Origin: Rugamonas sp. A1-17 | GTDB taxonomy: Bacteria > Pseudomonadota > Gammaproteobacteria > Burkholderiales > Burkholderiaceae_D | DNA: 64,000 nucleotides | Direction of reading: 5' to 3' | NCBI GenBank assembly: GCA_025548565.1 | Contig: JAJLPB010000012.1 | Span: 186,001 to 250,000 of the forward strand | Notes under the pieces: model-generated | Database searches by the model: none | The model's input: the letters and a program-made list of their open reading frames with translations, nothing else | What the model was told of the DNA's origin: nothing | In this document: positions 36,963 to 49,961 of the stretch, in pieces | Layout: each line of letters opens with the position of its first letter | How positions within the stretch are numbered: position 1 is the stretch's first letter | Program-made: the position numbers and the translations under genes

Positions 36963-37524
36963 AGTAAGGTACTTCTATCGTCGCGTTTTGTGGGTGGTCC
37001 GAGCATATCTTTTCGGTCATGCCATCGGCGTGCGTGATACCGGTAAGTTCACTACCGTCGTCCAGCGTGATGCGGTAGCGCGTATACGCTAGCGCCTTTC
37101 CTGTCGATTCATCCTGGACGCGGAAAGCGAGGTCGTATTTGTGATCATGGTGAGCGTCACCCGCCGGCGGCTTGGCGGTTATTCCACCAAGAGCTGCGGC
37201 AAGGGCAGTAGGCGTGGCCGCTGCCGGAGGGCTGACTGTTTGCGGCGCGGCGCCACCGCCATATTCTACTGTATCGGTAAACTGAGTGGCGATAAGGGTC
37301 GCGCCGCACGCCGTTTTCATGCCCGCAAGCGCCACTCCCATTCCGTAGAAGGTGGTGGTCATGGCGCCCTCGCTGATGGGGAACATGCCTTTGCATTTGG
37401 GACAGTATGTTTTATGTCCGATAAAAGCAATCGGCTTATCGAAACAGATGTCGGTAAGACTCCCTTCAAGTACCGTTCCGCCGTGACTCGTCGGATCACC
37501 GAGCCTGATGATTTCTCCCGCCAT
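36907..37524 (-). CDS. PAAR-domain type VI secretion tip protein
   Basis: A 205-residue protein. The N-terminal 95 residues form a PAAR domain (IIRLGDPTSHGGTVLEGS, GHKTYCPKCKGMFPISEG, and a Cys/Gly-rich end), the conical tip that caps VgrG in type VI secretion. After a Pro/Ala linker comes a beta-sandwich-like C-terminal domain (YDLAFRVQDESTGKALAYTRYRITLDDGSELTGITHADG) that often acts as an adaptor to carry effectors. The start at 37524 (MAGEIIRLGD) fits the family. It is the first gene of the minus-strand group PAAR, peptidase, candidate immunity. No vgrG or T6SS structural gene is in the window. Confidence 0.88.
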   Translation of the reverse strand: MAGEIIRLGDPTSHGGTVLEGSLTDICFDKPIAFIGHKTYCPKCKGMFPISEGAMTTTFYGMGVALAGMKTACGATLIATQFTDTVEYGGGAAPQTVSPPAAATPTALAAALGGITAKPPAGDAHHDHKYDLAFRVQDESTGKALAYTRYRITLDDGSELTGITHADGMTEKICSDHPQNATIEVPYYEHDSTAHADHEHYACDC

Positions 37525-37603
37525 TACGCACCATGCGATATTAAATTGCATAGAGATTAATATGAGCTTATCTATTTGTCACTTCGTGTCTGACGCGGCG
37601 CCA

Positions 37604-37637
37604 GCCGCCGCCCAGCGTTAATCCTGTTGCCAAGGCC
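37604..37637 (+). repeat. 34-bp direct repeat, right copy
   Basis: Identical over 34 bp to 34799-34832, and includes the coding end CAGCGTTAA of the alpha/beta hydrolase, although no hydrolase gene is here. Recombination between the two copies would remove the five-gene cassette and join the hydrolase gene directly to the kinase gene at 37713. The sequence 37525-37712 contains no other gene. Confidence 0.85.
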
Positions 37638-37712
37638 GGGCTTTGATAGGAGAATTTGCTGTCTGATTGGCATTTCTCTTATCCCAGCCCCGACCCCGCC
37701 CACAAGGATGAA

Positions 37713-41267
<3,555 letters not shown>

Positions 41268-41284
41268 CCCCCACGCTCAGCTCC

Positions 41285-41310
41285 GTCATTCCCGCCTTCG
41301 CGGGAACGAC
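41285..41310. repeat. short palindromic repeat of the REP-like type
   Basis: An inverted repeat TTCCCGC-CTTC-GCGGGAA flanked by GTCA/CGAC. It belongs to the same element family as 32238-32307 and lies just after the kinase gene, where it may terminate transcription. Confidence 0.65.
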
Positions 41311-41352
41311 GTGGCGACACCCCTCCGCCGCATCATTTTCACATAACGGAAC

Positions 41353-41371
41353 GATATTGATAATAATTCGC
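41353..41371 (+). promoter_or_regulatory. Fur box upstream of the siderophore receptor
   Basis: GATATTGATAATAATTCGC matches 15 of 19 positions of the Fur consensus GATAATGATAATCATTATC. It lies about 100 bp before the receptor start at 41473, in an AT-rich region, and would bring the receptor and the downstream hydroxylase under iron control. Confidence 0.7.
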
Positions 41372-41472
41372 ATTTACATAAATTAACTTCATTGTTACAA
41401 TCCTCCGTCACGATCCGGCAGCCAGACGCGCGCAGCGCAGCCCGCCGCCTACATACTCGGAGAAAGTTGCAA

Positions 41473-43842
41473 ATGATTAAGAGTCGCAAACATGCGCAGT
41501 CGCGCTTCAACCAACAGATGAGCGCGGCATTGGCCGTGATGCTGCTGCCGGTGGCCGCCCACGCGGCCGACGCCGGCGCCGACCCGGTCATCGTGGCCGG
41601 CACCAACCAGACGCTGCAGGAAGTCAAGGTCCGTGGCGAAGCCATCAACGACTTCAAGGCCGAGAAGGCCTCGTCCGCCAAGTACACCGAGAAGCTGGTC
41701 GACACCGCCCAGACGCTGACCGTCATCAAGAAGGAACTGATCGAGCAGCAGGGCGCCGTCACGCTGACCGAGGCGCTGCGCAACACCCCCGGCGTGGGCG
41801 CCTTCTTCCTGGGCGAGAACGGCAGCACCAGCACCGGCGACGCCATCTACATGCGCGGCTTCGACGCCTCCGGCAGCATCTACGTGGACGGCGTGCGCGA
41901 CGTCGGCTCGATCTCGCGCGACACCTTCAACATCGAACAGATCGACGTGCTCAAGGGCCCGGCCGGCACCGACAACGGCCGCAGCTCGCCGACCGGCTCG
42001 GTCAACCTGGTCACCAAGAAGCCGCTGATGGAGGACGCCTACCAGGGCGCCGTCACCGCCGGCAGCGGCCAGCAAAAGCGCGTCACCGCCGACCTGAACA
42101 AGATCATCAACGCCGACACCGGCACCGCCTTCCGCCTCAACCTGCTCGACCAGGACAGCGGCAACCCGGCGCGCGACGTGGTCAAGAACAAGCGCTGGGC
42201 CATCGCGCCGTCGGTCGCCTTCGGCCTGAACAGCCCGACCCGCGTCTACCTGAACTACCTGCACGTGGACCAGGACAACATCCCCGACGGCGGCGTGCTG
42301 ACCATCGGCCTGCCGGGCTGGACCCCGCCGGCGCCGGTCGTGCTGAAGGCGGCCACGGCCACCAGCCCGGCCGTGCTGGGCCCGAGCTTCGACTTCATGG
42401 CCGGCGCCAGGGCGGTCGATCCGAAGAACTTCTACGGCTCCGTGCTGGACTTCGACCGCGTCAAGGCCGACATGCTGACCGTGCGCGTCGAGCACGACTT
42501 CGCCGGCGGCGCCCGCCTGCAAAGCACCACCCGCTACGGCCGCACCAAGCAGGACTACCTGCTGACCTCCTTCATGTCGACCGGCGCCAACCTGCGCAAC
42601 GTCGTGGCCGGCTCCAATCCGGACAGCTGGATGATCGCGCGCACCAACCTGAACTACAAGGACCAGCTCAACGAGATCGTCACCAACCAGACCACCGTCA
42701 CCGCCGACTTCGACGGCGGCGCGCTCAAGCACACCGTGGTGGCCGGCGTGGAACTGATCAACGAGAAGCAGACCAACTACACCAACGTCAACGCGCCAGG
42801 CGCGACCGGCCTGCCGCTGGTCAGCATCTACCATCCGGACAGCAGCCAGCCGGTGACGCCGGCCCAGGTCAGCCTGGTGCGCAACGGCGCGCGCGGCGAC
42901 GGCACCACCACCACCGAAAGCGTGTACGTGTTCGACACCGCCAAGCTGGGCGACAAGTGGATCTTCAACGCCGGCGTGCGCCTGGATCACTACAACACCA
43001 GCTACAACGGCGTCACCGTGCAGGGCGCGGCCACGCCGCAGACCATCCCGGTCGGCACGCTGCTGGCGAACTCGCTGACGGCCTCGGACAACCTGCTCAA
43101 CGGCAAACTGTCGGCGCTGTACAAGCCGACCGCCGACAGCAGCGTCTACGCGCTGGTGGCGACTTCGAAAGCCCCGCCCGGCGGCACCAACTTCACGCTG
43201 AGCTCGGCGGCCAACAGCTCGGCCAACCCGAACTACGATCCGCAAATCACCACCAACTACGAGCTGGGCACCAAGTGGGATCTGCTCAAGCAGAAGCTGT
43301 CGCTGTCGGCCGCGGCCTACCGCACCGACGTGCGCAACGAGATCGAAGCCGATCCGAACAATGCCGCCAACTTCTACCAGACCGGCAAGAAACGCGTCCA
43401 GGGTATCGAGCTGGGCGTGACGGGCGAGATCCTGCGCAACTGGCTGGTCAGCGCCGGCTACACCCGCATGGCGACCCAGGTGGTGTCGGGCAAGGTGGTG
43501 ACCGCCGCCGGCGACAACCTGCTGAGCTACACGCCCAAGCAGGCGTTCACGCTGTGGACCTCGTACACGCTGCCGATGGGCCTGCAGATCGGCGGCGGCG
43601 CCCGCTTCAGCGACAGGCTGGCGCGCGGCACCGACGGCGCGGTCGGCACCCCGGCCTACGCCGATTCGTACTGGGTGTACGACGCCATGGCCTCGTACCC
43701 GATCAACAAGCACGTCGACCTGCGCCTGAACGTCTACAACCTGGCCGACAAGCAGTACGTGCAGGCGATCAACAAGTCGGGCTACCGCTACACGCCGGGC
43801 GCGCCGCGCTCGGCCAGCCTGACCGCCAACTTCAAGTTCTAA
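41473..43842 (+). CDS. TonB-dependent catecholate siderophore receptor (Fiu type)
   Basis: A 789-residue outer-membrane receptor. After a signal peptide ending AHAADA comes a plug (residues about 60-180; NTPGVGAFFLGENGSTSTGDAIYMRGFDASGSIYVDGVRDVGSISRDTFNIEQIDVLKGPAG), which is the pattern of Fiu/CirA-like receptors for monomeric catechols. The barrel ends in the terminal aromatic FKF. Fiu-type receptors are commonly followed by the PKHD-type hydroxylase gene, as here at 43913, and a Fur box precedes this one. The start at 41473 has GGAG about 10 nt upstream. Confidence 0.93.
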   Translation: MIKSRKHAQSRFNQQMSAALAVMLLPVAAHAADAGADPVIVAGTNQTLQEVKVRGEAINDFKAEKASSAKYTEKLVDTAQTLTVIKKELIEQQGAVTLTEALRNTPGVGAFFLGENGSTSTGDAIYMRGFDASGSIYVDGVRDVGSISRDTFNIEQIDVLKGPAGTDNGRSSPTGSVNLVTKKPLMEDAYQGAVTAGSGQQKRVTADLNKIINADTGTAFRLNLLDQDSGNPARDVVKNKRWAIAPSVAFGLNSPTRVYLNYLHVDQDNIPDGGVLTIGLPGWTPPAPVVLKAATATSPAVLGPSFDFMAGARAVDPKNFYGSVLDFDRVKADMLTVRVEHDFAGGARLQSTTRYGRTKQDYLLTSFMSTGANLRNVVAGSNPDSWMIARTNLNYKDQLNEIVTNQTTVTADFDGGALKHTVVAGVELINEKQTNYTNVNAPGATGLPLVSIYHPDSSQPVTPAQVSLVRNGARGDGTTTTESVYVFDTAKLGDKWIFNAGVRLDHYNTSYNGVTVQGAATPQTIPVGTLLANSLTASDNLLNGKLSALYKPTADSSVYALVATSKAPPGGTNFTLSSAANSSANPNYDPQITTNYELGTKWDLLKQKLSLSAAAYRTDVRNEIEADPNNAANFYQTGKKRVQGIELGVTGEILRNWLVSAGYTRMATQVVSGKVVTAAGDNLLSYTPKQAFTLWTSYTLPMGLQIGGGARFSDRLARGTDGAVGTPAYADSYWVYDAMASYPINKHVDLRLNVYNLADKQYVQAINKSGYRYTPGAPRSASLTANFKF

Positions 43843-43865
43843 GCGCCAGCCATGCTGTGACGCAC

Positions 43866-43899
43866 TGGCCCCGCCCTCACCGGCGGGGCCATTTTTTTT
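43866..43899 (+). terminator. rho-independent terminator or attenuator between receptor and hydroxylase
   Basis: A 10-bp stem (TGGCCCCGCC / GGCGGGGCCA) with a 6-nt loop, followed by eight T. It lies between the siderophore receptor and the next gene, 14 bp before that gene's ATG, so the downstream gene depends on read-through or on a promoter within or near the spacer. Confidence 0.85.
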
Positions 43900-43912
43900 A
43901 AGGAGAATTTCG

Positions 43913-44593
43913 ATGATGCTGCACATCCCCGGCGTACTGAGCCGCGAACAAGTGGCCGCCATGCGGCGCCGGCTGGACCAGAGCGACTGGGTCGACGGCC
44001 GCACCACGGTCGGCGCCCAGGGCGCGCAGGTCAAGCAGAACCGCCAGCTGGCCGAGGGCTCGCCGCTGGCGCAGGAGCTGGGCGCGGAAGTGCTGGCGGC
44101 GCTGGCGGCCAGTCCGCTGTTCTTCGCCGCCGCGCTGCCGCTGCGCACCTGTCCGCCGCTGTTCAACAGCTACGCCGGCGGCGAGCACTACGGCTCCCAC
44201 GTCGACGGCGCGCTGCGGCGCGTGGCGGCCGGTGGACAATGGCTGCGCACCGACGTGTCGTCGACGCTGTTCCTCAGCGATCCCGACGACTACGACGGCG
44301 GCGAGCTGATCGTCACCGACGCGTACGGCGAGCACGAGGTCAAGCTGCCGGCCGGCGACCTGATCGTCTATCCGTCGACCAGCATCCACCGCGTGCAGCC
44401 GGTCACGCGCGGGGCGCGGGTCTGTTCCTTCTTCTGGACCCAGAGCATGGTGCGCGACGACATGCGCCGCTGCATGCTGCTGGAGCTGGACCAGAACATC
44501 CAGAGCCTGCGCGCGCGCCTGGGCGACTGCGAGGAACTGGTCGGCCTGACCGGCCACTACCACAACCTGCTGCGGCAGTGGAGCGAAGTCTAG
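43913..44593 (+). CDS. piuC: Fe(II)/2-oxoglutarate PKHD-type hydroxylase (PiuC/YbiX type)
   Basis: A 226-residue dioxygenase related to E. coli YbiX and Pseudomonas PiuC. The HxD...H iron triad is visible: HYGSHVDGAL for the His and Asp, and IHRVQPVTRGARV for the distal His and 2-oxoglutarate-binding Arg. Such proteins lie beside Fiu/PiuA receptors and are needed for full uptake of catechol siderophores. A good AAGGAG site precedes tandem ATGs at 43913 and 43916. It converges with the minus-strand gene ending at 44601. Confidence 0.93.
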   Translation: MMLHIPGVLSREQVAAMRRRLDQSDWVDGRTTVGAQGAQVKQNRQLAEGSPLAQELGAEVLAALAASPLFFAAALPLRTCPPLFNSYAGGEHYGSHVDGALRRVAAGGQWLRTDVSSTLFLSDPDDYDGGELIVTDAYGEHEVKLPAGDLIVYPSTSIHRVQPVTRGARVCSFFWTQSMVRDDMRRCMLLELDQNIQSLRARLGDCEELVGLTGHYHNLLRQWSEV

Positions 44594-44600
44594 GCCGGGC

Positions 44601-45242
44601 TCAGGCGGCGGCGCGCGCGTGGCGGCGCTCGACGCGCGCGCCCAGCGGACGCAGCGTGAACATCAGCGCAAACACGATGTTGGCCTTGCCCGGCGCGACA
44701 TAGCCGATCAGCAGCGCCAGCGTCGCGATCGTCATCACGCCGAAGCTGCGCACCATCGTCGCGCGGTAAGCGCCCAGGCTTATCGGATGGGCGCACAGGC
44801 CGGGATGGCGGTGGATGTGGCGCGCCATCAGCAGCGTGGACACGCTCAGCCAGATCATCACGCCGGAATACACCGCCTGCCCCGTGGTCGAGGCGAACTG
44901 GCCGTTGACCGCCGAGGCGAACGGCAGCAGCGAGGCGCCGGACAGGCTGAGGATGGTCAGCCACAGCAAGGGCTGGTCGGCGTGCCGCACGTAGCTGTAC
45001 AGGCGGTGGTTGGCGATCCAGAAGATGGCCAGCACGAAAAAGCTGATCAGCCACGAGATCAGGTTGGGCACCAGCCCCGCCAGCGCCTCGCGCAGCGCGG
45101 CCTCGGTGGCCAGGTGCGCGTGCTCGGGCAGGCGCAGCTCGATCACCAGCAAGGTCATGGCGACGGCGAAGATGCCGTCCACCAGGGCTTCGATACGGTG
45201 CTTGCTCAGCTGCGGCTGGCCATCCGGGCTCAGGTCGGTCAT
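44601..45242 (-). CDS. TMEM175-like (DUF1211) potassium channel
   Basis: A 213-residue membrane protein with about five to six segments. The family motif RIEALVDGIFAVAMTLLVIEL near the N-terminus corresponds to the RxxxFSDGVFA signature of TMEM175 channels, though with ALVDG instead of FSDG; the pore-lining helix residues are otherwise conserved. Bacterial members act as weakly selective K+ channels. The stop lies 8 bp from the convergent piuC gene. Its start at 45242 is 63 bp downstream of the NTF2-like gene. Confidence 0.88.
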   Translation of the reverse strand: MTDLSPDGQPQLSKHRIEALVDGIFAVAMTLLVIELRLPEHAHLATEAALREALAGLVPNLISWLISFFVLAIFWIANHRLYSYVRHADQPLLWLTILSLSGASLLPFASAVNGQFASTTGQAVYSGVMIWLSVSTLLMARHIHRHPGLCAHPISLGAYRATMVRSFGVMTIATLALLIGYVAPGKANIVFALMFTLRPLGARVERRHARAAA

Positions 45243-45305
45243 CGGTGATCCTGTTGTGAATTAGACAGCCGCCATTCTTGCCGCATGCTGCGGAAATTGC
45301 AACAT

Positions 45306-45695
45306 TCAGCGCGCGGCCAAGCGGGTCGCGTGGTAGCGGTCGATGCGCCAGGCGCCGCCCTCCCGCTTGAGGACGGCCGTCTCCAGGAAACCGTAGGGGG
45401 TTTGCGCACCGTCGCTGGCGATCCACACCGCGTCGTTGCGCGCCGTGGTCCAGGCCACATCGCCCTGCACACTGGTGCGGAAATCGTGCAGGCTGGCCTG
45501 CTGCCGGCCCAGCGCGGCGCTGCCGGTCAGCAGCGCCACGACGGCGGCCTTGTCCAGGATGCGGTCCTGCTCGATCATGACGAAATCCGCCGTCAGGCCG
45601 GCCTCGACCGCGCTCCAGTCGTGCCGCTCCAACGCGCGATGCCAATCGGTCAGGGCCGCCTCGACGGCGGGGGTGTCGGACTCCGTGGCTTGCAT
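45306..45695 (-). CDS. NTF2-like / DUF4440-type protein
   Basis: A 129-residue single-domain protein with the SnoaL/NTF2-like pattern: ALTDWHRALERHDWSAVEAGLTADFVMIEQDRILDKAAVVALL at the N-terminus and a C-terminal beta sheet ending WRIDRYHATRLAAR. These are small cone-shaped folds used as enzymes or accessory proteins; no catalytic residue can be assigned. It lies between the ABC ATPase and the channel gene on the same strand. Confidence 0.8.
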   Translation of the reverse strand: MQATESDTPAVEAALTDWHRALERHDWSAVEAGLTADFVMIEQDRILDKAAVVALLTGSAALGRQQASLHDFRTSVQGDVAWTTARNDAVWIASDGAQTPYGFLETAVLKREGGAWRIDRYHATRLAAR

Positions 45696-45793
45696 GGGCG
45701 CTCCTCTGAGAATGGGGCCCTGCCTGGCCCCGACGCCGAAAAGCTTAGCACGCGGCGCCCACCAGCGGTGCGCCGGCCCGCTTACCGGCCCGC

Positions 45794-46903
<1,110 letters not shown>

Positions 46904-46915
46904 GGATTTCTCGTT

Positions 46916-47740
46916 TTACTTGATGCCGCTAGACTGGTCGTTGATGTTCAGGAAGTGCCGGTTGAGCACGATGTACATGATCAGGATGGGCAGGATGGAG
47001 ATCACCGAACCGGCCATGATCAGGTTCCAGGACGAGGCCTTGGCGTACTGCTTGGCCACCGCGTTCAGGCCCTGCGTCAGCAGGTACTGGTCGACGCTGG
47101 AGATGAACAGCAGCGGCTTCATGAACTCGTTCCAGATGCCCATGAAGACAAAGATGGCCTGGGTCGCCAGCGCCGGCTTGGCCATCGGCAGCACGATGCG
47201 GAAGAAGCGGTGGAATGGCCCCGAGCCGTCCAGCGTGGCCGCCTCTTCGATCTCGACCGGGAAGCTGATGAAGAACTGGCGCATCATGAAGATGTAGGCG
47301 ATCGACACGGCCGAGGTCAGGATCACCGACAGATGCGTGTCGACCAGGCCCATGCGCGCCACGATCATGTAGGCCGGGATCATGGTCACCTGGCTCGGCA
47401 CCATCACCAGCAGCATCAGGGTCTGGAACAGCAGGCCGCGGCCGCGGAAGCGCAGCCGCGCCAGCGCGTAGCCGGCCATGGTGTTGAACAGCACGTTGAG
47501 CAGCGTGACGGCCAGCGCCACCGTGAACGAATTCCACAGCCACTGGTAGAACGGGCCGTGCAGGATGGTCTCGTAGGCCGCCAGCGTCGGCGCCTGCGGC
47601 CAGATGTGCCCGGCGCCGGCGATCTCGCGGGTGGTCTTAAGCGAGGTCAGCACGGCCCAGGCGAATGGCGCCAGCGTCAGCAGGCTGTAGCCGGCCAGCA
47701 CCGCGTACAGCGCGCCGGCGGAATAGGAAGGGCGCTTCAT
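46916..47740 (-). CDS. sugar ABC transporter permease 2 (MalG/UgpE type)
   Basis: A 274-residue inner-membrane permease with six segments and the EAA motif EEAATLDGSGPFHRFFRIVLPMAKPAL that contacts the ATPase. It is the MalG/LacG-type partner of the permease at 47737. Its start at 47740 overlaps that gene's stop (ATGA), which fixes the start and shows translational coupling. The downstream ATPase follows by 12 bp. Confidence 0.94.
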   Translation of the reverse strand: MKRPSYSAGALYAVLAGYSLLTLAPFAWAVLTSLKTTREIAGAGHIWPQAPTLAAYETILHGPFYQWLWNSFTVALAVTLLNVLFNTMAGYALARLRFRGRGLLFQTLMLLVMVPSQVTMIPAYMIVARMGLVDTHLSVILTSAVSIAYIFMMRQFFISFPVEIEEAATLDGSGPFHRFFRIVLPMAKPALATQAIFVFMGIWNEFMKPLLFISSVDQYLLTQGLNAVAKQYAKASSWNLIMAGSVISILPILIMYIVLNRHFLNINDQSSGIK

Positions 47741-48669
47741 CGGTTCGCTCCGTTCAGCCGCACAAAACGGTTCAGGATCAGCGTGGCGCAGAAGATGATC
47801 GCGGTCAGCACCACCGCCAGCGCGCACGCCAGGCCCATGGTGTTGTAGTTCTTGAAGGCGAAGTGGTAGATCAGCAGCGTGAAGGTCAGCGTGGCGTTCT
47901 CCGGCCCGCCCTCGCCGCCGGACAGGATGAAGGCCTGGTCGAACACCTGGAAGCAGCCGATCAGCCCCATCGTCAGCACATAGCAGGTGACCGGCGTCAG
48001 CTGCGGCACGCTGATCTCCCAGTGGCGGCTGAACGGACCGGCGCCGTCCAGCAGCGCGGCCTCGTACAGCGCGGCCGGGATCTCCTGCAGGCCGGCCAGG
48101 AACACCACCATGTAGCCGGGCGTGGTGGAGAACACGTTCATCAGCATGATGATGCCCAGCGCCCACTTGGGGTCGCCCAGGAAGTTGATGCCGAGGCCGA
48201 AGTGCTGCTGCAGGAACTGCACCACCACGCCGTTGTTATTGAACAGCCACATGAAGATCATGGTCATCGCCGCCGACGACGTCAGCGTCGGCAGGAACAG
48301 CAGCGTGACGAAGCTGCGCTTGAAGCGTATCCGGCTGTTGACCGCGCAGGCCAGCGCCATCGCCAGCGCGGTCTGCAGCGGCACCACCACCGCCACGTAC
48401 ACCATGGTGTTGTGGCAGGCGGCCCAGAACTTGTCGTCCTCGACCAGGTAGGCCAGGTTGCGCAGGCCGACAAAGCTGTGGCGCCCCGACACCAGGTCCA
48501 TCTTCTGCACCGAGACCCACAACGCGTAGGCGATCGGCGCCAGCGTGAACAGGCCGACCACCAGCAGCGCCGGCAGCAGGAAGGCCCATGCGCTGATGCT
48601 GGCGCCGCGCGGCAGGCGCGCGCGCCACGGCCGCCGTGCGGCCGCGCCATCGGGTAGGGAGGTCATCAT
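47737..48669 (-). CDS. sugar ABC transporter permease 1 (MalF/UgpA type)
   Basis: A 310-residue inner-membrane permease with six segments and the EAA loop YEAALLDGAGPFSRHWEISVPQLTPV. It forms the heterodimeric pore with the permease at 46916. The gene starts (ATG at 48669, with another Met directly after) in a 4-bp overlap with the stop of the binding-protein gene at 48666, and ends in an ATGA overlap with the next permease. Substrate is probably an alpha-linked gluco-oligosaccharide, from the neighbouring GH65 enzyme. Confidence 0.94.
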   Translation of the reverse strand: MMTSLPDGAAARRPWRARLPRGASISAWAFLLPALLVVGLFTLAPIAYALWVSVQKMDLVSGRHSFVGLRNLAYLVEDDKFWAACHNTMVYVAVVVPLQTALAMALACAVNSRIRFKRSFVTLLFLPTLTSSAAMTMIFMWLFNNNGVVVQFLQQHFGLGINFLGDPKWALGIIMLMNVFSTTPGYMVVFLAGLQEIPAALYEAALLDGAGPFSRHWEISVPQLTPVTCYVLTMGLIGCFQVFDQAFILSGGEGGPENATLTFTLLIYHFAFKNYNTMGLACALAVVLTAIIFCATLILNRFVRLNGANR

Positions 48670-49895
48670 CGCTGGCGCTCGATTTCACGGTTGGAGACGG
48701 TCTCGGCTTTTTCCAGCGCCTGCTGCAGCGACTTGTTGCCGTTGAACGCAGCCAGGAACTGATTGCCGAAATTGGTGTTGAGCACCGGCAGTTCGATGCC
48801 GCGCGACCAGACCGTGGCATAAGCCGCGCCGGCCACGTGCGCCGCCAGCGCCGGCACCGCGCGCACCTGCATGGCCGCCTCGACGCTGCGCCGGGTCGGC
48901 AGCGTGCCCGACGCGCCGGCCCACACGCGCATGCCGGCCCCGGTCATGTAGCGCGCGAAGCGCAGCCCGGCCGCCTTGTTTTTGGCGCCGCGCGGCACCG
49001 CGTAGCCGACCACGAAGGCCATGGTCTGCTTGCGCTGGTTCACGGTCGGCATCTCGCGGGTGAGGAAGGGCACGTCGTCGTAGTCGCGCTGGAGCGCGGG
49101 CTGGACCCAGTTCCCCTCCATCATCATCGCGGCCCGGCGCGTGCCGAAGGCGGCGCCCGGCCAGTCGGCGCCGAGGTCGTCCTTGGGCGAGTACAAATAC
49201 TTCAGCGCGTGGCCGGCGACCAGCTGGTTCAGATAGGCGTAGGCCACGGCGTTGCCGGTGAAGTGGGCGCGGCCGTCGGCGCCGATCAGGGGCTGGCCCG
49301 AGGTTTCCAGCGCCGCCAGGTGGCGGGCCAGGTCCTTCTCGATGATCATGGCCGCCACGCCGCGCGGCAGGCGCGCCTGCAGGGCCTGGGCAAAGCGCAT
49401 CAGGCCGTTGAAGTCGCGCGGCACGTCGTCCGGGCGGTAGCCGGCCTGCTTGAGCAAATGCGGGTTCAGGTACAGCGCCAGCGTCGAATAATCCTTGGGC
49501 AGGCCGTACAGCTTACCGTCGCGGCCGCGGAAGGCCTGCAAAAAATGCGGATAGAAATCGGCCTGGTCGGCCGCGTCCAGCGCCAGCGGCTCCAGCACGC
49601 CGCTCTCGATCAGCACCGGCGCGTCGGAGGCGTCCAGGTAAAACACGTCGGGCGGGTTGTTGGCGGCGAAGCGCGACTTCAGCACGTCCTGGTACTTGTC
49701 CTCGATGACTTGCTTGTGCACGGCGATGCCGGTGCTGCCGGTGAAGGCGGCGGCGGCCAGGTCGAAGGCCGCCACCTCGGCGGGCGACGAGCCCCAGACG
49801 GCCACCGTGACCGCCTCGGCGGCCCGTGCCGGCGCCGCCAGCGCCAGCGCGGCGCACAGCGCGGCCGCACGCAGGCGGCCTGGTAAATCGTTCAT
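48666..49895 (-). CDS. extracellular sugar-binding protein of the ABC importer
   Basis: A 409-residue periplasmic binding protein of family 1. A signal peptide (ending APARA|AEAV) is followed by VAVWGSSPAEVAAFDLAAAAFTGSTGIAV and, at about 75, NPPDVFYLDASDAP, both typical of maltose/glycerol-3-phosphate type binders; YGLPKDYSTLALYLNPHLL is the ligand-cleft strand. It delivers sugar to the permease pair encoded next. The gene lies between the importer genes and the (alpha/alpha)6 enzyme at 49962 and reads in the same direction. Confidence 0.92.
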   Translation of the reverse strand: MNDLPGRLRAAALCAALALAAPARAAEAVTVAVWGSSPAEVAAFDLAAAAFTGSTGIAVHKQVIEDKYQDVLKSRFAANNPPDVFYLDASDAPVLIESGVLEPLALDAADQADFYPHFLQAFRGRDGKLYGLPKDYSTLALYLNPHLLKQAGYRPDDVPRDFNGLMRFAQALQARLPRGVAAMIIEKDLARHLAALETSGQPLIGADGRAHFTGNAVAYAYLNQLVAGHALKYLYSPKDDLGADWPGAAFGTRRAAMMMEGNWVQPALQRDYDDVPFLTREMPTVNQRKQTMAFVVGYAVPRGAKNKAAGLRFARYMTGAGMRVWAGASGTLPTRRSVEAAMQVRAVPALAAHVAGAAYATVWSRGIELPVLNTNFGNQFLAAFNGNKSLQQALEKAETVSNREIERQR

Positions 49896-49961
49896 TGCTT
49901 GGTCTCCTGATACTGCGGTGGCCGTGATCGGCGCATGGTAATTGGCGGCATGGACGGGACG

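Noticed and set aside
41449..44166. A long minus-strand open frame opposite the siderophore receptor and piuC
   Set aside because: It spans two well-supported plus-strand genes and a terminator and has no protein features.
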